39,202 nucleotides of DNA from assembly GCA_009746045.1 (NCBI GenBank), contig RPFO01001453.1, forward strand, positions 50,001-89,202, read 5' to 3'. Every line of letters starts with the position of its first letter. The first letter of the stretch is position 1. The notes under the pieces are model-generated. The model saw nothing but the letters and a program-made list of their open reading frames with translations. It was not told the DNA's origin and searched no databases. Below, piece after piece: positions 8,002-16,124 of this stretch. Position numbers and translations under genes: made by a program. The stretch is from Mesostigma viride (taxonomy: Eukaryota > Streptophyta > Mesostigmatophyceae > Mesostigmatales > Mesostigmataceae).

Positions 8002-8702
8002 CGAAAAGTTCGTGCTATGTGGATAGCCCGAACTTTTGGGGATAGCCCGAACTTTTCGAAACCTTGCTAGGGAAAAGTAAAAGTTTCCAGTGGGGATCCC
8101 AGCCATTTTGAAAAGTTCGGGCTATGGTTCGGGCTGTCGATTTATAGCCCGAACCTCCCCTTTTCTCCCTCTGGGCAGTGTGTTGCTAGGGGTGGATGCT
8201 ACTCTTTTTTTTACTCTGTTTCCCAACACATAAAATTTTATGTGTTAGCAATTGTCATCTATATATAATCATAGCTAATACCCCTATATTTTATGTGTTA
8301 GCAATCCTATCTGTATATACAGGAAATACCCCTATATTTTATGTGTTAGCAATCCTATCTGTATATACAGGAAATACCCCTATATTTTATGTGTTAGCAA
8401 TCCTATCTGTATATACAGGAAATACCCCTATATTTTATGTGTTAGCAATCTAAGGAAGAAACACACACATACACTGCACACTGTCCAAATAACCAAGTCC
8501 CTACCCCATGTACAATGCATGACACCACCGCCCAAGGGAAAAAGGGTCCGGTTCGGGCTATAAACTGATAGCCCGAACCATAGCCCGAACTTTTCAAATG
8601 GCTGGGATCCTCACTGGAAACTTTTACTTTTCCCTAGCAAGGTTTCCAAAAGTTCGGGCTATCCCCAAAAGTTCGGGCTATCCGCATAGCCCGAACTTTT
8701 CG
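8002..8702. mobile_element. MITE-like element (right copy)
   Basis: Mirror of 3946-4647, one base shorter near 8537. It holds the same terminal inverted repeats and the 48-bp tandem repeats at 8232-8451. Its presence in both arms at the same place means it was inserted before the arms were duplicated. Confidence 0.7.
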
Positions 8703-8848
8703 CAAACAAGTCAAGTCCTACGCCTAGTGCATGAGTGTTGGATTTGCATGCAAAGAGTCTTATTCATTACAAAATAGAATACCACAAGTCCCTATCAACA
8801 GTAGCCTCCATAGGCTTGCATGGGCCAATCAAGTGCCCAGATGACACC

Positions 8849-10022
8849 CTACGCGAAGAAATAGGGCTTGTTGGACCCCACAACATCGTACAGAAGGAAG
8901 CCCCCGGCCTCTGCATTACGCTTGAGACGGTTGTTGGGGCGGCTAAAGCCCGGGAAAGCGACAGCCTCAGAAACAAGGCTGCAGAACTTGGCGCACTCGT
9001 AGCAGACCAAGTCAACGTCAAAAGAACGAGGCCTTGGAGCCACATACAGGTTCTGCACGTTGATGTCGATGCGCTTCATGCACTTCTGGCACTGCCTGCG
9101 AGGCCAGTAAAACTTGTCACTGGAGGGGCCGTTGTGCGTGTTGTCATGGGCGCGCTCTGCCATCTTGTGGAGTTCCTCGTTGTACTGGAACACCTCATCG
9201 ATATGGCCCTTGTACTCCCAATACTGCATGCCGCGAGACATGGCCTTGCTGATGACCACGTTGTTGTCGACATACTGGGCCAGGAACTCGTTGCGGCAGA
9301 TCCCACAAACGACGTCGCCAACCACGAGCTTGGCAACACGGAAATGGGAAGTAGTCTCCAGCATCTGAGGGGTGACCTCCTTCACCACTTCGTGCGCGTG
9401 GAGAGCAGGCTTCTTGCACACAGCGCACATGCACTTGGACAGAGGGTAGCCGGTGGGAGGAGGTGGGAGACGCTTGGGCTCATATTCGTACTTGTAAATC
9501 TGCAAGCCCGTGTCAAAATTCTTGACAGTCTCCTGCACCTGCTCCGTGGGAGGAGAGGGACCTAGTGCATCCACCTTGTCGCTCAGTTCATCCAGAGCGC
9601 ACCCCCGGCACTGCATCTCCCCGTTCTCCTTCTTGCACACTGCCCTCTCCGGCACCTTTTTGCAGGTGACGCAATGCACCAGAGGAAACTTGGAATCGCC
9701 ACTACCATTTGGCCACACATGGCCTGTGAGGCCAAATGTCAGAGTCCTTAAACCGAGGGGCGAATAGCCCAGGCACGTACACAGGCTCAGGCACTGGCGC
9801 AGCAGGCACTGGCACTGGCACAATCACAGGCACTGGCGCTGGCACAGGCGCAGGCACTGGCACAAGCGCAGGAGCTATGGCGGAACAACCAGTCCTAGTT
9901 TTTGTGCAGCGAGGATATGGCAATCCATAGATTTTGGGAGCCTGGAGCCCATAGATGGCCCTAGTCTGTGCCCTAGTCTGACGCCTGAACACCGGCCCAG
10001 CTGCTGCATCAAGCTGAGACAT
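8849..10022 (-). pseudogene. Triple zinc-ribbon gene, right copy, frameshifted
   Basis: Mirror of 2624-3799. The start codon is at 10022 and the first 96 or so residues (basic N-terminus, Pro/Val tract) match the left copy. Near 9727 two bases of the left copy are missing, which sends the frame to a stop at 9702. All three zinc-ribbon pairs then lie in a different frame, running to the expected stop at 8849. As sequenced, this copy cannot make a zinc-ribbon protein unless translation restarts or the deletion is a read error. Confidence 0.85.
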
Positions 10023-10492
10023 GGCGGTCTGCTGTTGTTTTCTGCGCTGGCTATGGCTGTTCTGTGGTGTGATGGTGCATTTGGTAGGCCTGCACGACCT
10101 TTGTACCTGTGGAAACTGGCCCTCCCACGAGATCTTCATCGGACGGCTGGGATCGATCCTCTAGAAGGTTCCATGGCGCGGCGCGGCGCGGCGCGGTAGT
10201 GACGTGGCGGAATGCCGTGCCACGGTACTCGGACCAGTATCCATGATACTGTCCGGCCGTACCGGCGCCGCGCCGTATCCGAGATACGCCGTACTATCAT
10301 GGGAGATCTGAATTGCCGTGGACCGTCCGATCTCTGCCACGTGGCGGCGTCCCGTGGGAGATCGTCGTGCCACGGAATATTCCGCGAAGATGCCGTGGGG
10401 CGAGGTACAAAGGTCCGACACCACGTCAAAGTGGGCACTTCTCGCCTGCTCCAGCATCCCAACAGCACTAGCACCACTACCACAAAGAAGAC
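10023..10492. promoter_or_regulatory. Divergent promoter region, zinc-ribbon / F-box-like A (right copy)
   Basis: Mirror of 2153-2623 with both AGGTACAAAGGTC boxes, the GGAATATTCC and GCCACGTGGC palindromes and the CCGCGCCG repeats. It is one base shorter near 10253. Confidence 0.6.
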
Positions 10493-11128
10493 ATGGCCGC
10501 TGCCACTTTTAACAGCCTGCCAGCTGAGATTGTGCACGAAATCGTGGAGTTGGCATGGCCCCACGGGTGTGGTGTCAGCAAGGAGCTGCAAGTGCCGTGG
10601 GACGCTGTCAAAGCTAAGACAGAGCAGCGAAGGATGCAGCTGTTGGATGCTATTGCCACTGAGCTTGAGGGGCGCTTCCTCTCTAAGCGCAGGCAGCCAG
10701 GGCCGTTTTGCCACTATACAGGATGGGCCCTGCGCAACTTTGCCATCGCCATCGCTCAAGGCGGTGTGCAGTCCCTTTCCACTTTTGAGAAGAGGATGGA
10801 CGCCTGCAAGTATGGCGATAGGCGTATGGAGGTGGCAACTCTGGCCATCGACCTAGAGGTTAAGCTGTCTGAACGCGTTTGCGCGATTCCCCGCCTGTGG
10901 GATGTGATGAAGGAGTATGTTGAATCCATTCCTCAGGTGGATAAGGATAAGACCGCAGAGGAGCATTGCCGTGTGCTCGTGGACCTCGTGAAGGCCGAGT
11001 ACCACGCCTATCTGCCTGTCAACTTTTCCCCCGCTGCCTGCGAGAGGGAACTGAGGGTCATGAATGCCACCTGCGACAAGATGTACGACAAGTTCTGTCG
11101 CCGCCTGGCCCTGGAGGGGGTTCACTAA
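10493..11128 (+). CDS. F-box-like protein A (right copy)
   Basis: The gene encodes 211 residues with the same frame as the left copy at 1517-2152. It has the LPAEI F-box-like start (residues 9-13), W22-P23 and the IPxVDxxKT block. It is the only arm gene that is fully open in both copies. It is transcribed away from the palindrome axis toward the RING/TRAF gene on the same strand. After the stop come a CTAACTAAG segment and a GGAATAGACAAAGTCCC stretch, with TTAAGCCTTATTGTG as the nearest polyadenylation-like sequence. Function by analogy is ubiquitin-ligase substrate recruitment; this is inferred only from the short N-terminal motif. Confidence 0.85.
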   Translation: MAAATFNSLPAEIVHEIVELAWPHGCGVSKELQVPWDAVKAKTEQRRMQLLDAIATELEGRFLSKRRQPGPFCHYTGWALRNFAIAIAQGGVQSLSTFEKRMDACKYGDRRMEVATLAIDLEVKLSERVCAIPRLWDVMKEYVESIPQVDKDKTAEEHCRVLVDLVKAEYHAYLPVNFSPAACERELRVMNATCDKMYDKFCRRLALEGVH

Positions 11129-11835
11129 CTAAGTGCCCCTTTGGAATAGACAAAGTCCCCTATGGGCATTAAGCCTTATTGTGATTCTAATGGAAATCCA
11201 TGACTTTGTCTCTATCTCATGGCGTCTCATAGTACAATTGCACTAGGAATCGTAGTACAGACAGTATAATAGAAGTAGAAGTGCATCAGGTGTTACTACA
11301 CGTAGTACAGATTACTACAAATACGCAACTGCTTGTGTATTGTAGGATTTCCCACTAGAATCCGTCCAAGTGTCGTGCCATACTGCCACGTGGCAACCTG
11401 GACGGTCTGACACGACAGTCCGTACAAGACTGTATCCGTCAGCTGCCGGTTCGGACGGCCTGCTATGTCAGTACCGTGCCACGTCAGATCTGACAGCGTG
11501 CCACGTCAGTCCGCGCCGCGCCGGTTCCGTCGCGCGTCGGTTACGAAGATCTGCCACGACAGTCGGCACACTGTCCCGTCTGACACCTGTCAGAACCGTC
11601 AGACTGCCATGACAGTCCGTAGCACTGTCGCGTAACTGCCGACGCGGCGCGACCGTTTCCTTCTAGCGACCGTCCCACGGCATATTCGTGGGAATATTCC
11701 CGGAATATGCCGGGAATATGCCGTTCGCCCTCCTCCCCACGAGGCCAAATGCCCAAACACGACCAAAAATGCAGCCAAACCCTCACGAACCACTCAGAAC
11801 AGCAGCAGGATACCACTATCAGCAGCTAGCCAGCT
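11129..11835 (+). promoter_or_regulatory. 3' region of F-box-like A and upstream region of RING/TRAF gene (right)
   Basis: Mirror of 810-1516, differing by three substitutions. It holds the TACTACACGTAGTA inverted repeat, GCCACGTGGC near 11384, GTCTGACA/TGTCAGAC repeats, and the nested ATATTCCCGGAATAT palindromes near 11680-11725. No gene is seen. Confidence 0.5.
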
Positions 11836-13373
11836 ATGGCGACGACCCAAGAACATGAGGCCCAGGAACCTGAGCGTACGTATTTTCCCATGCATGTCTG
11901 TTTTTGTGTTTCCTTGGTTTGTTTTTTGGGCATTTTCAGCAGCTGACAGGAACGCCATGGTCATTTTCTATTCATTCTTTGCAGGCTGGAACCCCTCTGA
12001 CGACCTTTTTGACCACAACGACTACGACCACCTGGACGACGCAGGCACGGAAGTCAATTCGCACGCTGCGATCGACGACCTGGTGGCTCAGTCTCGCCCT
12101 GCGGCTGCTCCCAGTACGTGGTCTGCTGTTTTATGCATCCCTTTTCGATTGCCTGCTGGATTTTGCAGGTGATGGCCACTATCTGTTGGATGTTGCAGGT
12201 GATGGCCGCTATCTGATAGATTTTGCAGTTGTCTGTGTGTTTTCCTTTGCATGCAGGCCTGCTGCGTGGTGGTCCCAGCTCCCGCTCTCGTTCTGGAGGC
12301 GCTGGGCCCAGCGGTGGGGACTTAGCCGCATTGCAGCGCCAGCTGAGGGAGACGCAGGAGGAGTTGGAGCGCGAGAGGAACCGCAGGCGTCGTTCTTTCT
12401 CCCCTGATCCCACTCGCGAAGAGCTCAAGAAGATGCGCTTGGCTCTCGAGGAGGCGAACCACAAGATCACGTGGTTCGAGAAGAGGCTGGCGTGCTGCGA
12501 CATCTGCACCGAGCCCTTCGGCACGGAGGGGAAGTACCCCATCATCTACCTCGTGGAGGGCGTCCACACCTGCGTCCCTCAGCACTGCAACCAGTGCGCT
12601 GATATGCTCGAGGCCCACGCTCTGGAGTATAATTCTACCAGGCCCAACGCCCGTGTGATTGGCAAGCGCTGCCCAGAATGCAAGGAGCTCCTGATGCGCA
12701 CTGGCAGCCAGTACAAGCGCAATGTGGGTGTCGACAGACTCACATTCACCCTTGTGAATGTGCGTCTGTGCGCTCGCGGGTGCGGCGGCGAGGTCGTGCT
12801 CGGCGAGGAGGCGATTCACGACAACACCTGCGCTAAGCTTGTCAGGCCCTGCCCCAACAAGCTTTCTCTCCCTGGTGATAACGGCACCGTGACCATCCTG
12901 GGCTGCACCTACCAGGCCACCAGCCGCGAGGACTTGGATCGCCACCTGCGCGTGGTGGACAACGTGTCAGAGTGTGGTTTCCGTGGTCTGCCGGCCGCCA
13001 TCGCCGCCGCCGCCGCCGCTGCTGCTCCTCCTGCTGCTCCTGCTGCTGCTCCTGCTGCTGCTCCTGCTGCTCGCGCTTCTTTCGCTGTTCGCGCTGGGGG
13101 GGGAATGAGAATTACCCCGCGGGAGTCAACGGTTTCCTGTCCGCCCTGCAGTACATCAGGGATCACCCCCAGTTGGAGTGCTCCGGGTCTGCGGGCAATG
13201 CACTGGCTGTGGCCTTCTTTGAGGCACTCGGCGGTGGCGTCGGGTGGGACGCGCTGGCCATGAGGCGGTTGGTGGATCGCTTCCGCGACGGGGCGAGGCG
13301 CATTGTTGAGAGGGACGCACACTTGGTTGCTGATGTTCAGCACCGGGAGGTGATTGTGGTTGAGGATGAGTAG
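11836..13373 (+). CDS. RING/TRAF-type zinc-finger protein with two introns (frame slip in G8 tract)
   Basis: Exons are 11836-11875, 11985-12113 and 12257-13373; both introns are GT-AG and in phase 1, and the joined frame is open across both junctions. The protein would be about 428 residues. In order: an acidic N-terminus; an Arg/Ser/Gly linker; a charged coiled-coil segment; a RING-like domain with C137-x2-C140, a Cys/His cluster and C195-x2-C198; a TRAF-type finger C228-x3-C232-x11-H244-x3-C248; a second Cys/His set C255, C273, H286, C296; an Ala/Pro tract; and a C-terminal domain. At 13096-13103 a run of eight G puts the last 90 or so codons in another frame, open to 13373; one more G would keep the frame. 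Proteins with RING plus TRAF-type fingers are usually E3 ubiquitin ligases. The open C-terminal frame suggests a read error more than true decay. Confidence 0.8.
11876..11984 (+). other. Spliceosomal intron 1 of RING/TRAF gene
   Basis: 109 bases, beginning GTACGT and ending TTCTTTGCAG, T-rich inside. It interrupts codon 14 after its first base, and removing it joins two frames that are each closed on their own. The same intron is at 769-661 in the left arm. Confidence 0.8.
12114..12256 (+). other. Spliceosomal intron 2 of RING/TRAF gene, with repeated acceptor-like sites
   Basis: 143 bases, beginning GTACGT and ending TTGCATGCAG. Inside is a 30-bp tandem repeat (12158-12187, 12188-12217, partial to 12230), each unit holding TTTTGCAG or GTTGCAG. 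These give three extra acceptor-like AGs at 12168, 12198 and 12228. Only the last AG, at 12256, keeps the RING frame. Confidence 0.75.
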
Positions 13374-13474
13374 GGGGTCTAGAAAGGGGAAGGGGCTATT
13401 CCTCCCTGTAGTGAGTGTGCCCTTGGAGGCACCTCGTTGAGGACATGGTTGATTAGGACTTTGCCTATTGTACA

Positions 13475-13512
13475 TTGTAATAAATAAGACTCATTGCATG
13501 CAAATCCAACAC
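13475..13512 (+). terminator. Shared 3'-UTR element with AATAAA signal
   Basis: TTGTAATAAATAAGACTC followed by ATTGCATGCAAATCCAACAC, 101 bases after the RING/TRAF stop codon. It is almost identical to 3876-3913 after the zinc-ribbon gene and contains a canonical AATAAA. Confidence 0.7.
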
Positions 13513-14043
13513 CAATGCATCATTAGATAGGAACCCGCGGCCCGCGAATAGGACTTGAACGGATATCCCATGATACTAGAGGTTCCCACGATACTGGCGC
13601 CTGTCACAGTACGGCCAGGTGGACGGCCGGGTGGACGGTGGGGTCGCCCTAGGGTTTAGTAGTATGGGGTCGCGCATGGGTTGTGTCGTGGGAGGGGGTG
13701 GGTGACCCCATACTACAAAACCCTAAGGTGACCCCATTTGCCGTACGGACCTACTTGCCATGCCATGCCAATCTGCCACGTGGTATACATGGTATAGGTG
13801 ACAGGCGCCAGCATACAATCCCGTGGGTGACGAGCGACAGTAGACATTCGTGTGGGTAACAGATGGCAGCATATGGTGGCGTGGGTTACAGGAGGCAGTG
13901 TTACTCGATGGGTCTAGTTGCTATATGACTCATTGGAATAGTTCAAGTCCCATGCACATAAGGAAAATGTCATTTCATTACAATAAGAATAATAAGGAAT
14001 AGGCCATTCCTAGACCCCTTTGCAGGCACGCAGGCCTGGCTGT
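13513..14043. other. Intergenic region with hairpin and decayed minisatellite units
   Basis: No gene. Bases 13640-13671 and 13704-13735 form a 32-bp inverted repeat with three mismatches and a 32-base loop. From 13795 to 13905 there are degraded, spaced copies of the GTGGGTGACGGGCGCCAGCAG motif found in the minisatellite at 16125-17010. Bases 13925-14000 probably form the 3' UTR of the MYND gene, with TTGTAATGAAATGAC read on the minus strand. Confidence 0.6.
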
Positions 14044-14838
14044 TTAGCGGTTGTACATGCGCAGGCAGGGCGTCTGGCGGCCCTCAAACCCAGTGCAATC
14101 GTCTTTCACACGCAGAGTGTCCCCGCGCAGGGGGAACTTCACATCTGAGGTGCAAGTCCACACGTGGGTGAGCAGAGTGCAGTCCGCCTTGTGGATCTTC
14201 CAGTGCGCAACCTGGCACTCGCGGGAGCAGTACCGCGCATCCTGGCAGCTGGCGCACCTGCGCTTCACCTCTCTCTTGCCCTTCTTCTCACACCCCGGCG
14301 CAGCGCAGAAACCGCGAACCGACTCGGGGAAAGGACCAATGGGGCTGTCCAAAATGGGCGTGCGCACTGTGATCACCACCTTCTCGCAGGGGCGGGTATA
14401 GGGAAACGCCGTCCTCGCAACGATCTTGTCCGCGTCCTTGGGCACGCGGAAGGACAGGCCAATCCTGGTAACCAGGTCGATGAACCCGTCGTCCTCCTTC
14501 TTCTCGCGAAGGAGGACGCACAGAAGCATGAACTCGCTCTCAGGGCGAATGTGGGACAGGATCTGACTGCGAACGCAGTACTTCCTGCTGATCGCAGTGC
14601 GTACGTCAATGAATTCAAACTCCAACTGGCGATCCAGAGCCGTAAAGGAGTCGAAACGAACCAGCACGCAAAAGGGGGTTTTCAACTTCTTTTCCCACTC
14701 ATTCACGCAGCTGTACAAATTGCTGGAGTTTTCCATGGCCTTGCGCACCACCAAGCGGTACCAGCCCCCGCACAACTCCGCAAACAGGTCGGAGTGATCC
14801 TGAGGGAGCTCATTGGCAATCAGAGGGGTGGAATCCAT
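14044..14838 (-). CDS. MYND zinc-finger protein
   Basis: The gene encodes 264 residues. The C-terminal half carries a MYND finger: C178, C183, C195, C198, C204, C208, H216 and C220, with the YCSRECQ and HWxxHKxxC signatures. The only departure from the usual pattern is a C-x4-C first pair in place of C-x2-C. The N-terminal 170 residues have no motif I recognise. MYND fingers bind short proline-rich peptides and often sit in transcriptional repressors or lysine methyltransferases; no SET domain is visible, so this is a stand-alone adaptor type. It is divergent from the variant-RING gene at 15283, with which it shares a 444-base promoter region. The start is supported by a core-like ATAAGCGGAGGCGGGCG about 70 bases upstream. 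Confidence 0.9.
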   Translation of the reverse strand: MDSTPLIANELPQDHSDLFAELCGGWYRLVVRKAMENSSNLYSCVNEWEKKLKTPFCVLVRFDSFTALDRQLEFEFIDVRTAISRKYCVRSQILSHIRPESEFMLLCVLLREKKEDDGFIDLVTRIGLSFRVPKDADKIVARTAFPYTRPCEKVVITVRTPILDSPIGPFPESVRGFCAAPGCEKKGKREVKRRCASCQDARYCSRECQVAHWKIHKADCTLLTHVWTCTSDVKFPLRGDTLRVKDDCTGFEGRQTPCLRMYNR

Positions 14839-15282
14839 AGCGGCTGACAGTCTGTGCGTGCTCGTGCGGATTGGCGTGGTTTGGCTGCCAAACTCGCCCG
14901 CCTCCGCTTATGTGCCCGCACCCCCCCGCCCCGCCCAATAGTCCCGTGCCACGCGGCAGGTCCGGATTGGTGGGACGGAATATTCCCACGGAATATCCCG
15001 GAGCGCCGCGCCTTCTAGAAGGGCGCCGCGCCGGGAATATTCCCATGAATATTCCGTGAGAGCGCCGCGCCGCCGCCACGTGGCAGCGTCCCATTGGTCC
15101 GCTTGGAATATTCGTGGGAATATGCCGCCGTGTCGTGCCCGCGTGACACGCGGCGGACTCCCATTGGACTGTCGTGGGTGTCGCGCGCTTCGCGCGGGCC
15201 TCGGCAGGGATAAAACGCGGAGGCGGGCGTTTGGGGGTCCCAATCCGCCCAGCACCACTCAAAACCAACTCCTCTCACTGCA
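14839..15282. promoter_or_regulatory. Bidirectional promoter, MYND / variant-RING genes
   Basis: For the plus-strand gene the core is GATAAAACGCGG then AGGCGGGCGTTTGGGGGT at 15209-15238. For the minus-strand gene it is ATAAGCGGAGGCGGGCG then AGTTTGG at about 14886-14911. Three composite elements of the palindrome-axis type lie between, each with a five-base gap: GCCACGCGGC with CGGATTGG (14948), GCCACGTGGC with CCCATTGG (15075) and GACACGCGGC with CCCATTGG (15145). GGAATATTCC and GGCGCCGCGCC palindromes fill 14980-15060. Confidence 0.8.
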
Positions 15283-15951
15283 ATGGAGCCCTCCCGCGAT
15301 AAGCCGGCTATGGCGGCAACGGATGTCCCTCCTGCCAAGCGCCAGCCGCCTGCAAACGGCAATGGCGAGCAGTCCCCCGCCATGAAGGTGTACCTGAAAC
15401 AGCGGGACACCGAGGACAAGGTGGCAAAGTTCCTGGGGGCTGTGAAAACCAAGCAGGGGCACGCAAACACGCACGAATTCGATGAGAAGTACAAGCGGGA
15501 CGCGCACATGCACGATATCCAAGTGCTGCCGGGCGGCGAGATTTTCTGCGAGAATGCCGCATCGGTGGGCGCCTTCCTCTGCGATTCGGGCGTTTTTGGG
15601 AAGAGCGCGCGCGCAGAACCGCCTGCACAGAACAGGGCTGGCAGTGTGCGGGGGCCTGTTACTTGCGGCGTGTGCAAGAAGCACACCGATTTCCTGCTGG
15701 ATCCGCAGCAGGATGCCAGCGGAGGGGAGGACCCTCAGGAGCATATCCATATCCACGGTGTGTGTGTGGATTGCGCTGTGCAGACCATAGAAACGAGCGG
15801 CAAGCGCGGCATGTGGTGCCCCTTGTGCGCTGCGGACCCTTTGATCGAAGTGCTGATCGATTTGGGCCGCGCAAAACACCTTTCGGAGGCCCCGTACTTT
15901 GTGTACAGCCCCGAGAAGAGCCTGCTGGCTGCTGCTTATGAGGATATGTGA
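15283..15951 (+). CDS. Variant RING-finger protein
   Basis: The gene encodes 222 residues from an ATG 73 bases after the TATA-like core. The C-terminal half has C128-x2-C131, then a loop rich in Asp/Gln, H156 and H158 (also H154), C161-x2-C164 and C179-P-L-C182. This fits a RING in which the third and fourth zinc ligands are both His. The CPLC pair and the hydrophobic residues around it are typical of RINGs that bind E2 enzymes, so E3 ligase activity is likely but not shown. The first 120 residues are charged and unrecognised. AATAAA follows 14 bases after the stop. It is divergent from the MYND gene, hinting at co-expression. Confidence 0.8.
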   Translation: MEPSRDKPAMAATDVPPAKRQPPANGNGEQSPAMKVYLKQRDTEDKVAKFLGAVKTKQGHANTHEFDEKYKRDAHMHDIQVLPGGEIFCENAASVGAFLCDSGVFGKSARAEPPAQNRAGSVRGPVTCGVCKKHTDFLLDPQQDASGGEDPQEHIHIHGVCVDCAVQTIETSGKRGMWCPLCAADPLIEVLIDLGRAKHLSEAPYFVYSPEKSLLAAAYEDM

Positions 15952-16020
15952 ATGGTGCAGTACTAATAAAGCTTGGATTGTTTTCCTTATAAAGTCCCCA
16001 CAATGAGCCCCACATAGATA
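15952..16020 (+). terminator. 3' region of variant-RING gene
   Basis: TACTAATAAAGC lies near 15961 as a polyadenylation signal, and CACAATGAGCCCCACATA near 15998 matches the element after F-box-like gene B near 5690. Confidence 0.65.
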
Positions 16021-16124
16021 GCCCGGCGGCGCGGACTCGCGGACTTAGAAGCCCCGGCAGCACGCGCGGGCCGACAGGCGCCGGATCGGACAGGCGGCGG
16101 GCTGACAGGCGCTGGTTATAGCAG

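Larger units (their letters stand above)
1..12643. repeat. 12.6-kb inverted duplication (spacerless palindrome)
   Basis: Bases 1-6322 are repeated as the reverse complement in 6323-12643. The axis is GGC|GCC inside a perfect palindrome, and base 1 pairs with base 12643. Differences I found by eye: extra T on the left near 261; substitutions near 1181, 1364, 1464 and 4709; one base extra on the left near 2394; two extra on the left near 2919; one extra on the left near 4111; four extra (CAAC) on the right near 7162. The left arm reaches the window edge, so the true length is unknown. It could be the fused ends of a linear genome (replication junction or terminal inverted repeats), a genomic inverted duplication, or a fold-back sequencing or assembly artefact. 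Confidence 0.98.

Noticed and set aside
4196-8453. 85-codon frames with a 16-residue repeat in the MITE-like elements (4196-4453 minus, 8196-8453 plus)
   Set aside because: Direct result of the 48-bp tandem repeat being divisible by three.
13651-13730. Telomere-like AGGGTTTAG / AAACCCTAA strings
   Set aside because: Single occurrences inside the hairpin arms, with no tandem array.
14164-14847. 227-codon plus-strand frame over the MYND gene
   Set aside because: The minus frame carries all eight MYND ligands; the plus frame is its shadow.
15015-15879. Minus-strand frames of 206-223 codons over the variant-RING gene and its promoter
   Set aside because: They have no motif and cross the promoter palindromes; the plus frame has the zinc ligands and the TATA-like core.
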